DNA from: Paraburkholderia sp. Ac-20340
GTDB taxonomy: Bacteria > Pseudomonadota > Gammaproteobacteria > Burkholderiales > Burkholderiaceae
DNA length: 64,000 nt
Reading direction: 5' to 3'
Assembly (NCBI RefSeq): GCF_017104965.1
Contig: NZ_JAAGPR010000027.1
Coordinates: forward strand, 51,900-115,899
Below the pieces are notes generated by a model. The model did no database searches, was not told the origin of the DNA, and saw only the letters and a program-made list of their open reading frames with translations. Shown here one piece after another: positions 45,501 through 53,962 of this stretch. The stretch's first letter is position 1, and each line of letters begins with the position of its first letter. A program made the position numbers and the translations under genes.

Positions 45501-45624
45501 ACTCGACCGAGGGCAGCGCGGAAAGCGGCAGGAAGCGCCACGCCACCATGCCGACGACGAGCAGCGCCGCCATCAGCAAGGTAGTCGCGACGGGCCGCAG
45601 AATAAAGAGGCGCGACGGATTCAT
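42517..45624 (-). CDS. mdtB: RND efflux inner-membrane transporter, MdtB-like
   Basis: A 1035-residue RND transporter of the usual length. The start MNPSRLFILRPVATTLLM is canonical for MdtB. The span-4 motif GFVVDDAIVVIENISRH carries the proton-relay Asp pair. The first periplasmic loop has LPSVEYTTIQVQTFYPGASPD, and the duplicated second half has a matching LPSAGIGALLAM segment and the closing GGLVFSQALTLFTTPAVYL. It overlaps the MdtA-like and MdtC-like genes by 4 bases each, so translation is coupled. The best match in order and motif is the E. coli MdtABC pump (novobiocin, deoxycholate, flavonoids); substrates here are inferred only. Confidence 0.92.
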   Translation of the reverse strand: MNPSRLFILRPVATTLLMAALLVVGMVAWRFLPLSALPSVEYTTIQVQTFYPGASPDVMTSAVTAPLEQQLGEMAGLKQMASHSSAGASVITLQFDLAVSMDVAEQEVQAAINAADSLLPSDLPAPPVYAKVNPADAPILTLAVTSPTMPLTDVQALTNTRIAQKISQMSGVGLVTLSGGHKPAVRVRPNIRALAAYGLNVDDLRTTLTNVNTNAPKGSLDGPHRAWTIDSNDQIEDPEQYLDTVIAYRSGRPVRLRDVAEVVAGAENTQLAAWSNDTPAILLNVQRQPGANVIKVADSIKAMLPALTRDLPSSVHVSLLTDRTTTIRASVKDVQFELALAVALVVMVIFVFLRNVPATLIPSLSVPLSLVGTFAAMYLWGFSLDNLSLMALTIATGFVVDDAIVVIENISRHVEAGMTPMDAALKGSREIGFTIISLTVSLLAVLIPLLFMGDVIGRLFYEFAVTLAVAIVISAVVSLTLVPMLCARLLRPGMHAKQREHKGRDWFAPVMRQYERALTFALDHEKATLAVAVGTFALTAALYVLIPKGFFPTQDTGVIQGITEASQSISFERMSALQTQLADVVLKDPDVMSLSSSVGVDGSNMTLNMGRMQINLKPKDERSASASEIIRRLQTETADVTGIALHMQPVQDLSVDTQVSATQYQFMLDNPSMDTLSTWTPKLLAELRKQPELTDVTSDLQDAGLAATVQVDRATAARFGITLATIDNALYDNFGQRIVSTIFTQSDQKRVIMEIDPKLARGLGAFDSIYLPSSTATDGQVPLSAVAQIVTSKKPIQISHLGQFPATTISFNLAKGASLGAAVKAVKRAQAAVALPDSFETRFQGATEAFQSSLSSELYLVLAAVLVMYVVLGVLYESFVHPLTILSTLPSAGIGALLAMAMTGADLDIIGVIGIVLLIGIVKKNAIMMIDFALAAERDEGLTPREAIHQACLLRLRPILMTTMAALIAAVPLALGTGSGSELRHPLGIAMIGGLVFSQALTLFTTPAVYLAMERMAAWLRARGWTLNDAQRGAS

Positions 45625-46952
45625 GACTGCGGGCGGGCCTTGGCTTCGGCGGCGGTCTTCGTGGCGTTCTTATCGGCGTTTTTATCCGCATTTTTAGCGG
45701 CGCCCTGCTGCGGCTCGCGGATCTTCGCGCCGTCGCTCAGATGGTCGGCGCCGTCGATCACGATGCGATCGCCCGCCGCGAGACCGGCGAGCACAGCCGT
45801 TTTGCCATCGGCAGCAGCGCCCGTGCGGATCTTGCGCAGCGACACCGTCTGGTTGTCGTTGACGCGATAGACGAAGGTGCCGGGCGTGCCCGTCTGCACG
45901 GCTTCGGACGGAATCGTCACCGCATCGTGCAGCGTGTCGAGCAGCAGCGAGATATTCACGAACTGGTTAGGGAACAGCGCGCCGTCGGCGTTCTTGAAGA
46001 GCGCGCGCAGCTTCACGGTGCCGGTCGTGGTGTCGATCTGGTTATCGACGGTATCGAGCACGCCGTCCGCGAGCTTTTCATCGCCCGCGCGGTCGTAGGC
46101 CACGACCTGCAGACGCGCGCCGCTCGCCAGACGCTTGTTCAGGCGGCGCAGATCGTCCTCGGGCAGCGTGAACACGACCGAGATCGGATCGGTTTCGGTC
46201 ACGACGACCACGCCGTCCGTGTCCGATGCCGTCACGTAATTGCCCACGTCGACCTGACGCAGACCCACGCGCCCGTCCACCGGCGAGACGATGCGGCAGT
46301 ACGTGAGATTGAGCTTTTCCGCATCCACCTGGGCCTGATCCGTGAGCACCGTGCCTTCGTATTCGCGCACGGTGGCTTCGGCGGTGTCGAGCGTCTGCTG
46401 CGAGACCGAATCCGTTTTGGCGAGGCGCTGGTAGCGCGCGAGGTCGAGGCGCGCGTTATCGAGCAGCGCCTTGTCCTTCACAACCTGTCCCTGATACTGC
46501 TTGAGCAGCACTTCGTACTGGCGCGGATCGACCTGCGCAAGCAGATCGCCCTTTTTCACCTGCTGGCCTTCGCGGAAATCGATCGCCTGCAGATAGCCGC
46601 TGATCTGCGACTTGACGGTGACGGTCGCCAGCGACGTCACGGTGCCGAGCGAGCTCAGACGCACCGGCACATCGCCGGTTGCCGCCGCCGCCACGCCCAC
46701 CGATTGCGCCTGGCCGCCCATCATGCCGCCGGGTCCACCGGGGCCGCCAGGACCGCCCGGCCCACCCGGAAATCCCGGCGGGCCGCCAGCGGGCGCGCCA
46801 TGCGGGCGCAGCGCGAACAATGCGCCCGCGCTGACCGCGAGCACCAGCAGCGCCCACGGCCAGACGCGGCGGCGCCGTGCCTGGCTGCTTTCGTGCGGCT
46901 CGCGCACACCGGTTTCATCAGGAGTTTTGGGAGGCTCTACTCGCTTGTCCAT
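45621..46952 (-). CDS. mdtA: RND efflux periplasmic adaptor, MdtA-like
   Basis: A 443-residue membrane-fusion protein; ATG 46952 (MDKRVEPPKTPDETG) is chosen, with 46994 a possible longer start. One N-terminal span (WPWALLVLAVSAGALFAL) is followed by an unusual Gly-Pro linker (positions 46725-46800, repeats of GGP). The adaptor domains follow in order: lipoyl halves (TVTVKSQISGYLQAIDFREG and SPVDGRVGLRQVDVGNYV), an alpha-hairpin (KDKALLDNARLDLARYQRLA), a beta-barrel and the membrane-proximal domain (TIPSEAVQTGTPGTFVYRV). The match to E. coli MdtA runs along the whole length. The C-terminus has a KNADKNADKNA repeat. It is the first gene of the pump operon. Confidence 0.93.
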   Translation of the reverse strand: MDKRVEPPKTPDETGVREPHESSQARRRRVWPWALLVLAVSAGALFALRPHGAPAGGPPGFPGGPGGPGGPGGPGGMMGGQAQSVGVAAAATGDVPVRLSSLGTVTSLATVTVKSQISGYLQAIDFREGQQVKKGDLLAQVDPRQYEVLLKQYQGQVVKDKALLDNARLDLARYQRLAKTDSVSQQTLDTAEATVREYEGTVLTDQAQVDAEKLNLTYCRIVSPVDGRVGLRQVDVGNYVTASDTDGVVVVTETDPISVVFTLPEDDLRRLNKRLASGARLQVVAYDRAGDEKLADGVLDTVDNQIDTTTGTVKLRALFKNADGALFPNQFVNISLLLDTLHDAVTIPSEAVQTGTPGTFVYRVNDNQTVSLRKIRTGAAADGKTAVLAGLAAGDRIVIDGADHLSDGAKIREPQQGAAKNADKNADKNATKTAAEAKARPQS

Positions 46953-47088
46953 GCCGTTCGCGATACGTGAATGAAGCCGCGAACGATACGGCATGACGCG
47001 CTTATCTTGTTGATTTTTAATGGAATCAACACAATGTATCCAGATTGACACACGATATGCAGCCCCAGCGCCGGCGAATTATCGGACA
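46953..47088. promoter_or_regulatory. Divergent promoter region of pump operon and two-component genes
   Basis: About 135 bases between the MdtA-like start (minus strand) and the regulator start (plus strand), AT-richer around 47005-47060. The two promoters must lie back to back here, the usual place for self-regulation by the adjacent response regulator. I could not define exact boxes. Confidence 0.5.
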
Positions 47089-47886
47089 ATGAAAGGGACT
47101 TTTCTGTGCGCTTTCTGCGCCGTCCTTCTCTTGAACAACGCCCCCATTCTCATCGTCGAAGACGACCCGGACATCAGTGCTCCCCTCGCCCAGTTTCTGA
47201 GCGGCAAAGGCTATCGCACGCGCATCGCCGGCAGCGCCGAGCAGGCGCTGGCGTTGCTCGCGCAGGAAAGCGTGGAACTGGTGTTGCTCGACGTGATGCT
47301 GCCGGGCATGGACGGGCTCGAACTGTGCCGCCGCCTGCGCGCCTCGGGCGGGCCGCGCATCATCATGCTGACCGCGCTGGTCGAGACCACCGACAAAGTA
47401 ATCGGCCTCGAACTGGGCGCCGACGATTACGTCTCCAAGCCCTTCGATCTGCGCGAGCTGCTAGCGCGTATGCGCTCCGCGCTGCGTCGTCCGCCCAGCG
47501 GCGCGGAACCCGGCGCCGCGTCATCCGCACAATCGGGCAGCGAAGCCGCGCGCGACCCGGGCGCCGAACTGATCATCGCGTTTTCGGGCTATACGTTCTA
47601 TCCGTACCGGCGTTTCGTGCGCTCGCCCGCGGGCCTGCGCATCCCGCTCACCGGTGCGGAAACCGATCTGCTGCTGGTGTTCTGCCGCCAGCCGCGCCAG
47701 GTGCTGTCGCGCGAAGAACTGATCGCGCTCACCCGCGGCAAGAACTTTCCGATCGCCTCGCGCTCGATCGACCTGCTGGTGAGCCGGCTGCGCCGCAAGC
47801 TCAGCGGCGACGATCCGCTCGAAGAAACCATCCGCACGGTGCGGGCGGACGGCTATGCCTTCCAGCCCGACGTCGTATTCGAGTGA
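47089..47886 (+). CDS. OmpR-family response regulator divergent from the pump operon
   Basis: A 265-residue regulator from ATG 47089; the true start could also be TTG 47131, which would place the receiver (ILIVEDDPDISAPLAQFL) at the very N-terminus as is normal. The receiver is complete: EDD acid pocket, Asp in LVLLDVMLPGMDG, Thr in IIMLTALVE and Lys in DDYVSKPFDLREL. The winged helix ends in EETIRTVRADGYAF. A ~35-residue Ala/Gly/Ser linker separates the domains, longer than average. The kinase gene follows 10 bases later. It is divergent from the MdtABC-like operon, its likely target. Confidence 0.9.
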   Translation: MKGTFLCAFCAVLLLNNAPILIVEDDPDISAPLAQFLSGKGYRTRIAGSAEQALALLAQESVELVLLDVMLPGMDGLELCRRLRASGGPRIIMLTALVETTDKVIGLELGADDYVSKPFDLRELLARMRSALRRPPSGAEPGAASSAQSGSEAARDPGAELIIAFSGYTFYPYRRFVRSPAGLRIPLTGAETDLLLVFCRQPRQVLSREELIALTRGKNFPIASRSIDLLVSRLRRKLSGDDPLEETIRTVRADGYAFQPDVVFE

Positions 47887-47896
47887 TGCACGCCTG

Positions 47897-49258
47897 ATGC
47901 GCCGCTTCCTCTCCAACTTCTTCTCCACCACGCTCGGGCAGATTCTCGCCATCATCGCGTGTTCGTCGACCATCACGTTCGGCCTGTTCATCCTGCTGCT
48001 GTTCTATCCGGGCGGGCCGCCCACGCCGCCGTGGCCCTGGGTGCCGACCTATCGGATCGCCAGCGCCGCGCGCGTGCTGGCGAACACGCCCGCCGCCGCG
48101 CGCGCGCAAACGGCACTCGCGCTGCAAACGCCGCAACTCACGCTGGGCATGACGCGCACGCCCTCGCGCTGCACCGTCAACACGCTCGATAACGGCGAAC
48201 TGCGCCGCACGCTGCGCAACGAGTTGAGCGATATCGGCGCGACGGTGAGCGTGCATTCCTGCGATCCGCTCAATCCGAACGGCACGATCCAGGTGGTCGT
48301 GCACCTGCGCGACGACGATGCAACCGTGCTCGAAGCGCGCACGCAGCGCATCGGCCCCGAGCCGCCGCGTCTCACGTTTCCCTTTGTCGGCGCCTTGCTG
48401 TTCATGTTCGTGGGCATTGCGGCGATGTCCGCCTGGGCGGTGTCGCGCGTGGTCCGGCCGCTGCGCCGTCTCGCCGATAAAGCCGATGCCTTTGGACGCG
48501 AGATTGCGCTTGCGCCGATCGAAGAAGAAGGACCGCTCGAAATCCGCCGCGCCGCGCACGCCTTCAATATGATGCAGGAGCGCATCACGCATTCGCTGCA
48601 CAACCGCACGCGCATGCTGGCGGCGGTCAGCCACGATCTGCGCACGCCGCTGACGCGCATGCGCCTGCAACTGGACACCAACGAAAGCGAAACCGTGCGC
48701 GACAAACTGCGCAAGGACATCGACCTGATGCAGACGATGGTGTCGTCGGCGCTATCGTTTTTAAGCTCGGGAAATAGCGACGAAAACAAGGAATGGCTCG
48801 ATCTGAGCGCGCTGATCGCGACCGTCTGCGACGAATACGAAGAAGCGGGCGCGGCGATCCGCTATGAAGGACCGCACCAGATCCGTTGCTTCTGCCGCCC
48901 CGATGGCATGCAACGCGTGCTGGCGAATCTGATCGACAATGCGCTGCGTTTTGGCGAAACGGTGGTGGTGGTGGCGTCGGTGCGCGGCGAGACGATTCTG
49001 ATCGACGTCAGCGACGACGGACCCGGCATCCCCGAAACGCGGCTGCGCGATGTGCTGGAACCGTTCGTGCGACTCGATCCTTCGCGACGCGGCCAGCCGG
49101 GCAGCGTGGGACTCGGGCTCGCGATCGTGCGCGACATCGTGCGCGCGCACGGCGGCGAGTTGACGCTGATCAATCGTCGCCCGAGTGGGCTGACCGCGCG
49201 GATCGTGTTGAGTCAGTCGACGCGGGCAAGAGTGGTTGAGGGTGAGGTGCAGGGATAG
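47897..49258 (+). CDS. Sensor histidine kinase paired with the divergent regulator
   Basis: A 453-residue kinase starting at ATG 47897 (MRRFLSNFFSTTLGQ), 10 bases after the regulator. Span 1 is near residues 12-36, the periplasmic sensor is about 130 residues with two Cys (SRCTVN, HSCDPLN) that could form a disulfide, and span 2 is near 165-187. HAMP follows, then the phosphoacceptor His in AAVSHDLRTPLTRMR, the N box NLIDNALRFG, the G1 box VSDDGPGIPE and the G2 box VGLGLAIVRDI. The EnvZ-like H-box and the context suggest envelope or drug-stress control of the pump; the signal is unknown. Confidence 0.92.
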   Translation: MRRFLSNFFSTTLGQILAIIACSSTITFGLFILLLFYPGGPPTPPWPWVPTYRIASAARVLANTPAAARAQTALALQTPQLTLGMTRTPSRCTVNTLDNGELRRTLRNELSDIGATVSVHSCDPLNPNGTIQVVVHLRDDDATVLEARTQRIGPEPPRLTFPFVGALLFMFVGIAAMSAWAVSRVVRPLRRLADKADAFGREIALAPIEEEGPLEIRRAAHAFNMMQERITHSLHNRTRMLAAVSHDLRTPLTRMRLQLDTNESETVRDKLRKDIDLMQTMVSSALSFLSSGNSDENKEWLDLSALIATVCDEYEEAGAAIRYEGPHQIRCFCRPDGMQRVLANLIDNALRFGETVVVVASVRGETILIDVSDDGPGIPETRLRDVLEPFVRLDPSRRGQPGSVGLGLAIVRDIVRAHGGELTLINRRPSGLTARIVLSQSTRARVVEGEVQG

Positions 49259-49289
49259 ATACGGGTGTCAATCTGTGCCGGGCCCGATG

Positions 49290-50084
49290 TCACGGCGTTG
49301 ATCCATGACGAAGCGGCGGGTGCGGATCGGCCGTTGCGTTTGCGCCCCGATCAACACGCGCAATGCCCAGGTAACGCAGATTCGTAGCCTGGCGCACGAT
49401 GCTTAAGTCCCACGGTCCTGTCTCACGGACCAACTCGGCAAGATAGTTGAACGCCGCGTAGATATCGTAGGGCGAGTTTTTGGGCACAGGTAGCCGATAC
49501 CAGAACGAGACCGAATTGATCGGTATGGAATGCGAGAGGTCTCCGACACCGACCGGAACAAAGAAGTCGCGCCGCTCGATTCTGGCTTCGTCGATTTTTT
49601 CGCCATAGACAACGCGCTGCAATCCCATTCGATCGAATTGCTCGTAGGGAATATGCGTTTCTATCTCGTCACCGGCTTCAATACGGAATCCCGCCACTGA
49701 AGAGGTTCCGCCCGGCGCTTCGCTAACGCGATTGAAAATGAAGTACACCGCCATCGCGTCGTCAACGTAATAGCAGTATTGCGTTTTTCCAGGCTGATCC
49801 AGTTTGAGTTCTGGCTCGCCCATCACATCCGTGACGTCTTCGAACGAGATGTCACCTTTTATCCAGCGAAGTCCGAGTTCGGTGTAGTGAAGAAGTGCGG
49901 TTTGCTGCGCCGTCGACAGGGTTCTGGTCGGCATGTTAGGGCTCCCTGCCTGCGCCGCCGCGCCGGTCATGAGCATAGTCAAACTCATAAGCGCGACTAC
50001 ACTCGTCGGGTGGATGAGTCTTGAGAAGGAGGCCCATTCCTTCCTCCCAATAAGCAGTCGCCATGTCACCGCAGAAAAACGCAT
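49290..50084 (-). CDS. Hypothetical exported protein
   Basis: About 264 residues from ATG 50084 (MRFSAVTWRLLIG); a start at 50162 is possible. A signal-like hydrophobic stretch (SVVALMSLTMLMTGAAAQAG) ends near residue 47, so the mature protein would be periplasmic. Recognisable local features are SFEDVTDVMGEPELKLDQPG, an AVYFIFNRV strand, and a C-terminal helix region LAELVRETGPWDLSIVR. It has no Cys-rich or catalytic pattern. I do not recognise a family; the 'vtdvmGePe' run resembles small beta-lactamase-inhibitor/SmpA-like folds only superficially. It is tail-to-tail with the kinase gene and has somewhat lower G+C than its neighbours. Confidence 0.65.
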   Translation of the reverse strand: MRFSAVTWRLLIGRKEWASFSRLIHPTSVVALMSLTMLMTGAAAQAGSPNMPTRTLSTAQQTALLHYTELGLRWIKGDISFEDVTDVMGEPELKLDQPGKTQYCYYVDDAMAVYFIFNRVSEAPGGTSSVAGFRIEAGDEIETHIPYEQFDRMGLQRVVYGEKIDEARIERRDFFVPVGVGDLSHSIPINSVSFWYRLPVPKNSPYDIYAAFNYLAELVRETGPWDLSIVRQATNLRYLGIARVDRGANATADPHPPLRHGSTP

Positions 50085-50272
50085 CGTTTTCCCACGGGCG
50101 CTGCGTGTAATCACAGCGGCAACGCCAAGGCTCTTCAACCATCGCATCATGGGGTCGATCAATGTGTTGTCGTACTACAGCAGGCAATACCGCCTACACG
50201 CGACACAATGATCTTGTCAGGGATAGATTCATATACGAAGAATCCGAAAGTGAGCGCTGTTGGACGCCCCGG

Positions 50273-51133
50273 TCACTCCCCAATCCACGACCCACGCAAA
50301 TCGCTGTCGTGCAGCAATTGAAGCAGCGTCTGCGCCGGACGGCTCAGGCGCTTCGCCGCCAGCGCGATGAATTCCACGTCGGGCAACACAGGCAGACTCG
50401 CGCCGTTGACCGGCGGCGCAAGTCCGCGCGCGGCCAGATATTGCGGGCGCACCGTAATCCCCAACCCGCCGCGCGCCGCCGCCACACAACCCGAATGACT
50501 GCTGCTCGTGCACACCACCTGCCAGCGAAAATCGGTCTGCGCCAACGCGTCGAGCACCACGGCGCGCGTCACGCTGGGTTCGGCGACCAGAATCAGCGGC
50601 AGTGGCTGCGTGAGATCCACGCTCGTGCCCGCGCGCGCGAGCCATTCGAGCCGGCCCGTAAATAGCGCGGTGCCGCGTTTGTCGCCCAGACGCCGTTTGC
50701 CCACCATCAGCTCGATCGCGCCCGAATCCAGCAGTTCGTATAGCTGCCCCGTCATGCCGATGGTGATTTCGAGTTCCACGTCCGGATGCGCGTTACGAAA
50801 CGCCGTAAGCACCGTGGGTAGCGGGCCGAGCGCGATATCGTCGGAGCAGCCAAGGCGCACGCGCCCGCGCAGACGCGGCGCGCGGAATTGCGATTCGGCG
50901 CGGTTGATCGCCTGAAGGATCGCGCCCGCATGCGCGAGCATCGCCTCGCCGTCGGGCGTGATCGCGAGCGAATGCGTGTCGCGCACGAAGAGACGCCGGC
51001 CGATTTCCTGCTCGAGACGGCGCACGTGCTCACTGACACTCGACTGCGTGAGATCGAGTTGACGCGCCGCCTCGGTGAAGCTGTGGCAAGCCGCGACGGT
51101 CGCGAAGGATTTTAGCCAGATGGGATTGAGCAT
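50273..51133 (-). CDS. LysR-family transcriptional regulator
   Basis: A 286-residue regulator. The N-terminal winged HTH is typical (LKSFATVAACHSFTEAARQ, then QSSVSEHVRRLEQEIGRRLFVR). The effector domain starts around residue 90 (RGRVRLGCSDDIALGPLPTVL) and has the usual two lobes. No linked divergent operon is adjacent on the opposite strand except the methyltransferase gene, which begins 232 bases away in the divergent direction and is therefore a candidate target. The ligand is unknown. Confidence 0.92.
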   Translation of the reverse strand: MLNPIWLKSFATVAACHSFTEAARQLDLTQSSVSEHVRRLEQEIGRRLFVRDTHSLAITPDGEAMLAHAGAILQAINRAESQFRAPRLRGRVRLGCSDDIALGPLPTVLTAFRNAHPDVELEITIGMTGQLYELLDSGAIELMVGKRRLGDKRGTALFTGRLEWLARAGTSVDLTQPLPLILVAEPSVTRAVVLDALAQTDFRWQVVCTSSSHSGCVAAARGGLGITVRPQYLAARGLAPPVNGASLPVLPDVEFIALAAKRLSRPAQTLLQLLHDSDLRGSWIGE

Positions 51134-51365
51134 GGACTGAATGTCTTATTTGTTATCGTCAAACTGACTACATACATACGCTAATTGCAATCACTCAATG
51201 CACTGCCAACCGGGCTTGCGACCCACCCTATGACGTCACGCGCCTGATTGAAATCAAAGGGGCTCGACGTCGATCCCGAACACTCTGCGCTGACCATCAC
51301 ACGCACTCCTTTCCAAATATTTCAACGTGGTAATATCGCCCGGACATGGAATCCCGAGAGGACGC

Positions 51366-52295
51366 ATGGAAACGATCACGACGATCGAAGGGCTCGATCA
51401 GAAAATCGCCGAGTGTCACCGCGCAGCTGCCATCTCTGACGCCGCGCTAAGAGACATGTTTCAGTCTTTTAACATGGCTCCCGTAGGTGTCGATCTCGAT
51501 CCTTTCAGCGAGAAGTATCTGCTGGAACAAATGAATCTCTACCAGCAGATTGCGGGTAAGCCCTATAAGACGGAAAACGAGGCTTATCCCGTCGATGCAA
51601 CAACGCTCGAAAAAGTCTTTCCTTACAGCACCCAATCACCTCGATTAATCGGATCGCAATACGCCGCAATTGCCGCGCTATTGAGCCGGATGCATATTGC
51701 CCCGCCCGCCCGCGTGATCGAATTCGGCGCCGGCTGGGGAAACATGGCGCTCGCCCTCGCACAGTCGGGCTACGACGTCACGACCGTTGATATTGAAGAA
51801 AGCTTTTGCCGGCTCGTTCAGAAACGTGCTGCGCAACTCGACGTGAAGATTCGCTCGATCAATGACGACTTCCTGCTCTCGGAAAGGTTGGACGAAAAAT
51901 TCGACGCTGCGATTTTCTTTGAATGCTTTCATCATTGCGCAGATCATCGCCGGTTGCTTCGCGCGCTGCACCGCATCATAAAACCGGGCGGCCACCTTTA
52001 TTTCATCGCCGAACCTATTACCCAGAAATTCCCCGTGCCGTGGGGCGTTCGCCTCGATGGCGAATCGCTATGGGCTATCCGGCACCACGGCTGGCTCGAA
52101 TTGGGATTTCAGGAAGATTACTTCCGCGAAGCGCTTCGCCGCAGCGGCTGGCAAGTGACGCATCATCCCACCGGCAACCTCACCACGACGATCTGGGACG
52201 CACAGGTCGGCAGCGGCACCAGCAACGCCATCGTCGAGACTGTGCGCCCGAAGCGCAATATCCTCGACCATCTGCGCGCGAAACTCTTTAGCTAA
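51366..52295 (+). CDS. Class I SAM-dependent methyltransferase
   Basis: A 309-residue methyltransferase. ATG 51366 (METITTIEGLDQKIAE) is chosen for its AGAGGA ribosome site. About 115 residues of unassigned helical sequence precede the SAM-binding fold: motif I is VIEFGAGWGNMALAL, the acidic end of strand 2 is VTTVDIEE, motif III is AIFFECFHHCADHRRLLRAL, followed by IIKPGGHLYFIAEP. Such proteins often act on sugars or small metabolites in surface polysaccharide or secondary pathways, but nothing here fixes the substrate. It is divergent from the LysR gene. Confidence 0.88.
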   Translation: METITTIEGLDQKIAECHRAAAISDAALRDMFQSFNMAPVGVDLDPFSEKYLLEQMNLYQQIAGKPYKTENEAYPVDATTLEKVFPYSTQSPRLIGSQYAAIAALLSRMHIAPPARVIEFGAGWGNMALALAQSGYDVTTVDIEESFCRLVQKRAAQLDVKIRSINDDFLLSERLDEKFDAAIFFECFHHCADHRRLLRALHRIIKPGGHLYFIAEPITQKFPVPWGVRLDGESLWAIRHHGWLELGFQEDYFREALRRSGWQVTHHPTGNLTTTIWDAQVGSGTSNAIVETVRPKRNILDHLRAKLFS

Positions 52296-52522
52296 CAGAA
52301 CGCGTCTGTCTGGCACGAGGCTTCAACGGCTCAGCGTCACTGGAATCGTATCTCTATGGCCTTGTTATCGCCATCCCCGATAACAGTCAGCGTCCTTAGT
52401 GGGGTTCCCGATTTCAGGCGATGACAATATCATGACGGGATTGCAGATCATTGCGCCGCGGGGCCGGGTGCGGCACGCACGCCGGGCACGACAAACCGCT
52501 CGCCGGCGCTCAGGAAGTCCCG

Positions 52523-53947
52523 ATGAACAAGGATTCAAGCCAGACGGCGTTGCTGTGGATCGTCGCCGCAGGCTTTTTCATGCAGGCGCTCGACACCACG
52601 ATCGTCAACACCGCGCTGCCCTCCATGGCGCACAGCCTCGGCGTCCAACCGCTCGTGATGCAGCCGGTGATCGTCGCCTACACGCTCACCATGGCGATGC
52701 TCACGCCCGCCTCTGGCTGGCTCGCCGACCGCTTCGGCACCCGCCGCGTCTACTTCGCCGCCATCCTCATTTTCGTGCTCGGCTCAGTGTGCTGCGCGAG
52801 TTCGCACACGCTCGGCCAGCTCGTGATCGCGCGCGTGCTGCAAGGCATCGGCGGGTCGATGTTGATGCCGATCGGCCGCCTCGCCGTGCTGCGCGCCGTG
52901 AGCGGCGAGCAATATGTCTCCGCGCTCGCGCTGATTTCGGTGGCCGGCCAGGTGGGCCCGATCGTCGGCCCGACGCTCGGCGGCTGGTTCGTGCAGGCCA
53001 TCACGTGGCACTGGATCTTCCTGATCAACGTGCCGATCGGTCTTGCCGGCATGGCCGCGGTGCAACGTTATCTGCCGCGTGCGTCGGGCAGCGTCGCGCC
53101 GCCTTTCGATGTGGTGGGTTGTGCGCTGGTATCGCTGTGCATGATCGCGTTTTCGCTCGCCTTCGATGCGCCGGTGCAAACGCATCGCGCGGCGTGGTCG
53201 GCGGGACTTTTCGCGCTGGGACTCGCTTCCGCGCTCGTCTATGTGCCGTATGCGCGCCGCCGCCGCGAGCCGCTGTTCAGACTCGCGCTGTTTGGCGAGC
53301 CTAATTTCAGTGTCGGTTTGATCGGCAATCTGGTGTGCCGGGTCGGGTCGAGCGCGGTGCCGTTTCTCGTGCCGTTGCTGATGCAACTCGAACTCGGCTA
53401 TACGCCGCTGCACTCGGGTCTCATGATGCTGCCTGCCGCACTCGCGGGCACGGTGGCCAAGCGCTGGATCGCGCCGTTGATCCGCCGCTACGGCTACGAC
53501 ATGTTCCTGCTCGTGAATACCTTGATTGTGGGCGGCTCGATCGTTGCGTTCGCACTCATTTCACGCGACACGCCGGTGATCGTCGAAATTATCGTGCTGG
53601 CCATCTTCGGCGCGGCCAATTCGATGCAGTTCGCGGCGATGAACAGCGTCACGCTCAAGGGCCTCTCCCACGAAGACGCGGGCAGCGGCAACAGTCTCTT
53701 TTCGATGGTGCAGATGCTGGCGATGGGACTGGGCGTGACGATCGGCGGTGCGCTCGTGAGCCTCGTTGAACAACATGGCGGGACGATGGCGCTCGGCTTT
53801 CGCGCGAGCTTCGCGGTGGTGGGCGCGATCACGCTGATTTCCGCGCTGATTTTCCGGCGCATTGAAGCCGAGCCAGGCGTCGCACCCGCCGCCGCCGCAG
53901 CAGGCGTGACGCCCGCAACCGTGCCGACGTCATCAGGCCGTTCTTGA
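52523..53947 (+). CDS. mdtD: MFS multidrug transporter, DHA2 family, MdtD-like
   Basis: A 474-residue transporter. ATG 52523 (MNKDSSQTALLWIVAAGFF) has AGGAAG 5 bases upstream; a longer reading adds 24 Gly/Ala-rich residues. It shows the DHA2 signature FMQALDTTIVNTALPSMA in span 1, motif A (GWLADRFGTRRVYFAAI) and the antiporter motif C region (VAGQVGPIVGPTLGGWFV) in span 5. The closest pattern I know is E. coli MdtD, the fourth gene of mdtABCD-baeSR. It lies 5.6 kb from the MdtA-like gene and 3.8 kb from BaeS. Confidence 0.88.
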   Translation: MNKDSSQTALLWIVAAGFFMQALDTTIVNTALPSMAHSLGVQPLVMQPVIVAYTLTMAMLTPASGWLADRFGTRRVYFAAILIFVLGSVCCASSHTLGQLVIARVLQGIGGSMLMPIGRLAVLRAVSGEQYVSALALISVAGQVGPIVGPTLGGWFVQAITWHWIFLINVPIGLAGMAAVQRYLPRASGSVAPPFDVVGCALVSLCMIAFSLAFDAPVQTHRAAWSAGLFALGLASALVYVPYARRRREPLFRLALFGEPNFSVGLIGNLVCRVGSSAVPFLVPLLMQLELGYTPLHSGLMMLPAALAGTVAKRWIAPLIRRYGYDMFLLVNTLIVGGSIVAFALISRDTPVIVEIIVLAIFGAANSMQFAAMNSVTLKGLSHEDAGSGNSLFSMVQMLAMGLGVTIGGALVSLVEQHGGTMALGFRASFAVVGAITLISALIFRRIEAEPGVAPAAAAAGVTPATVPTSSGRS

Positions 53948-53962
53948 ACGGGCGAGCGGTTT

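Noticed and set aside
42982..45870. A 962-residue plus-strand frame opposite the MdtB-like gene
   Set aside because: Composition is Arg/His-rich and no domain is visible; it is the shadow of the RND gene.
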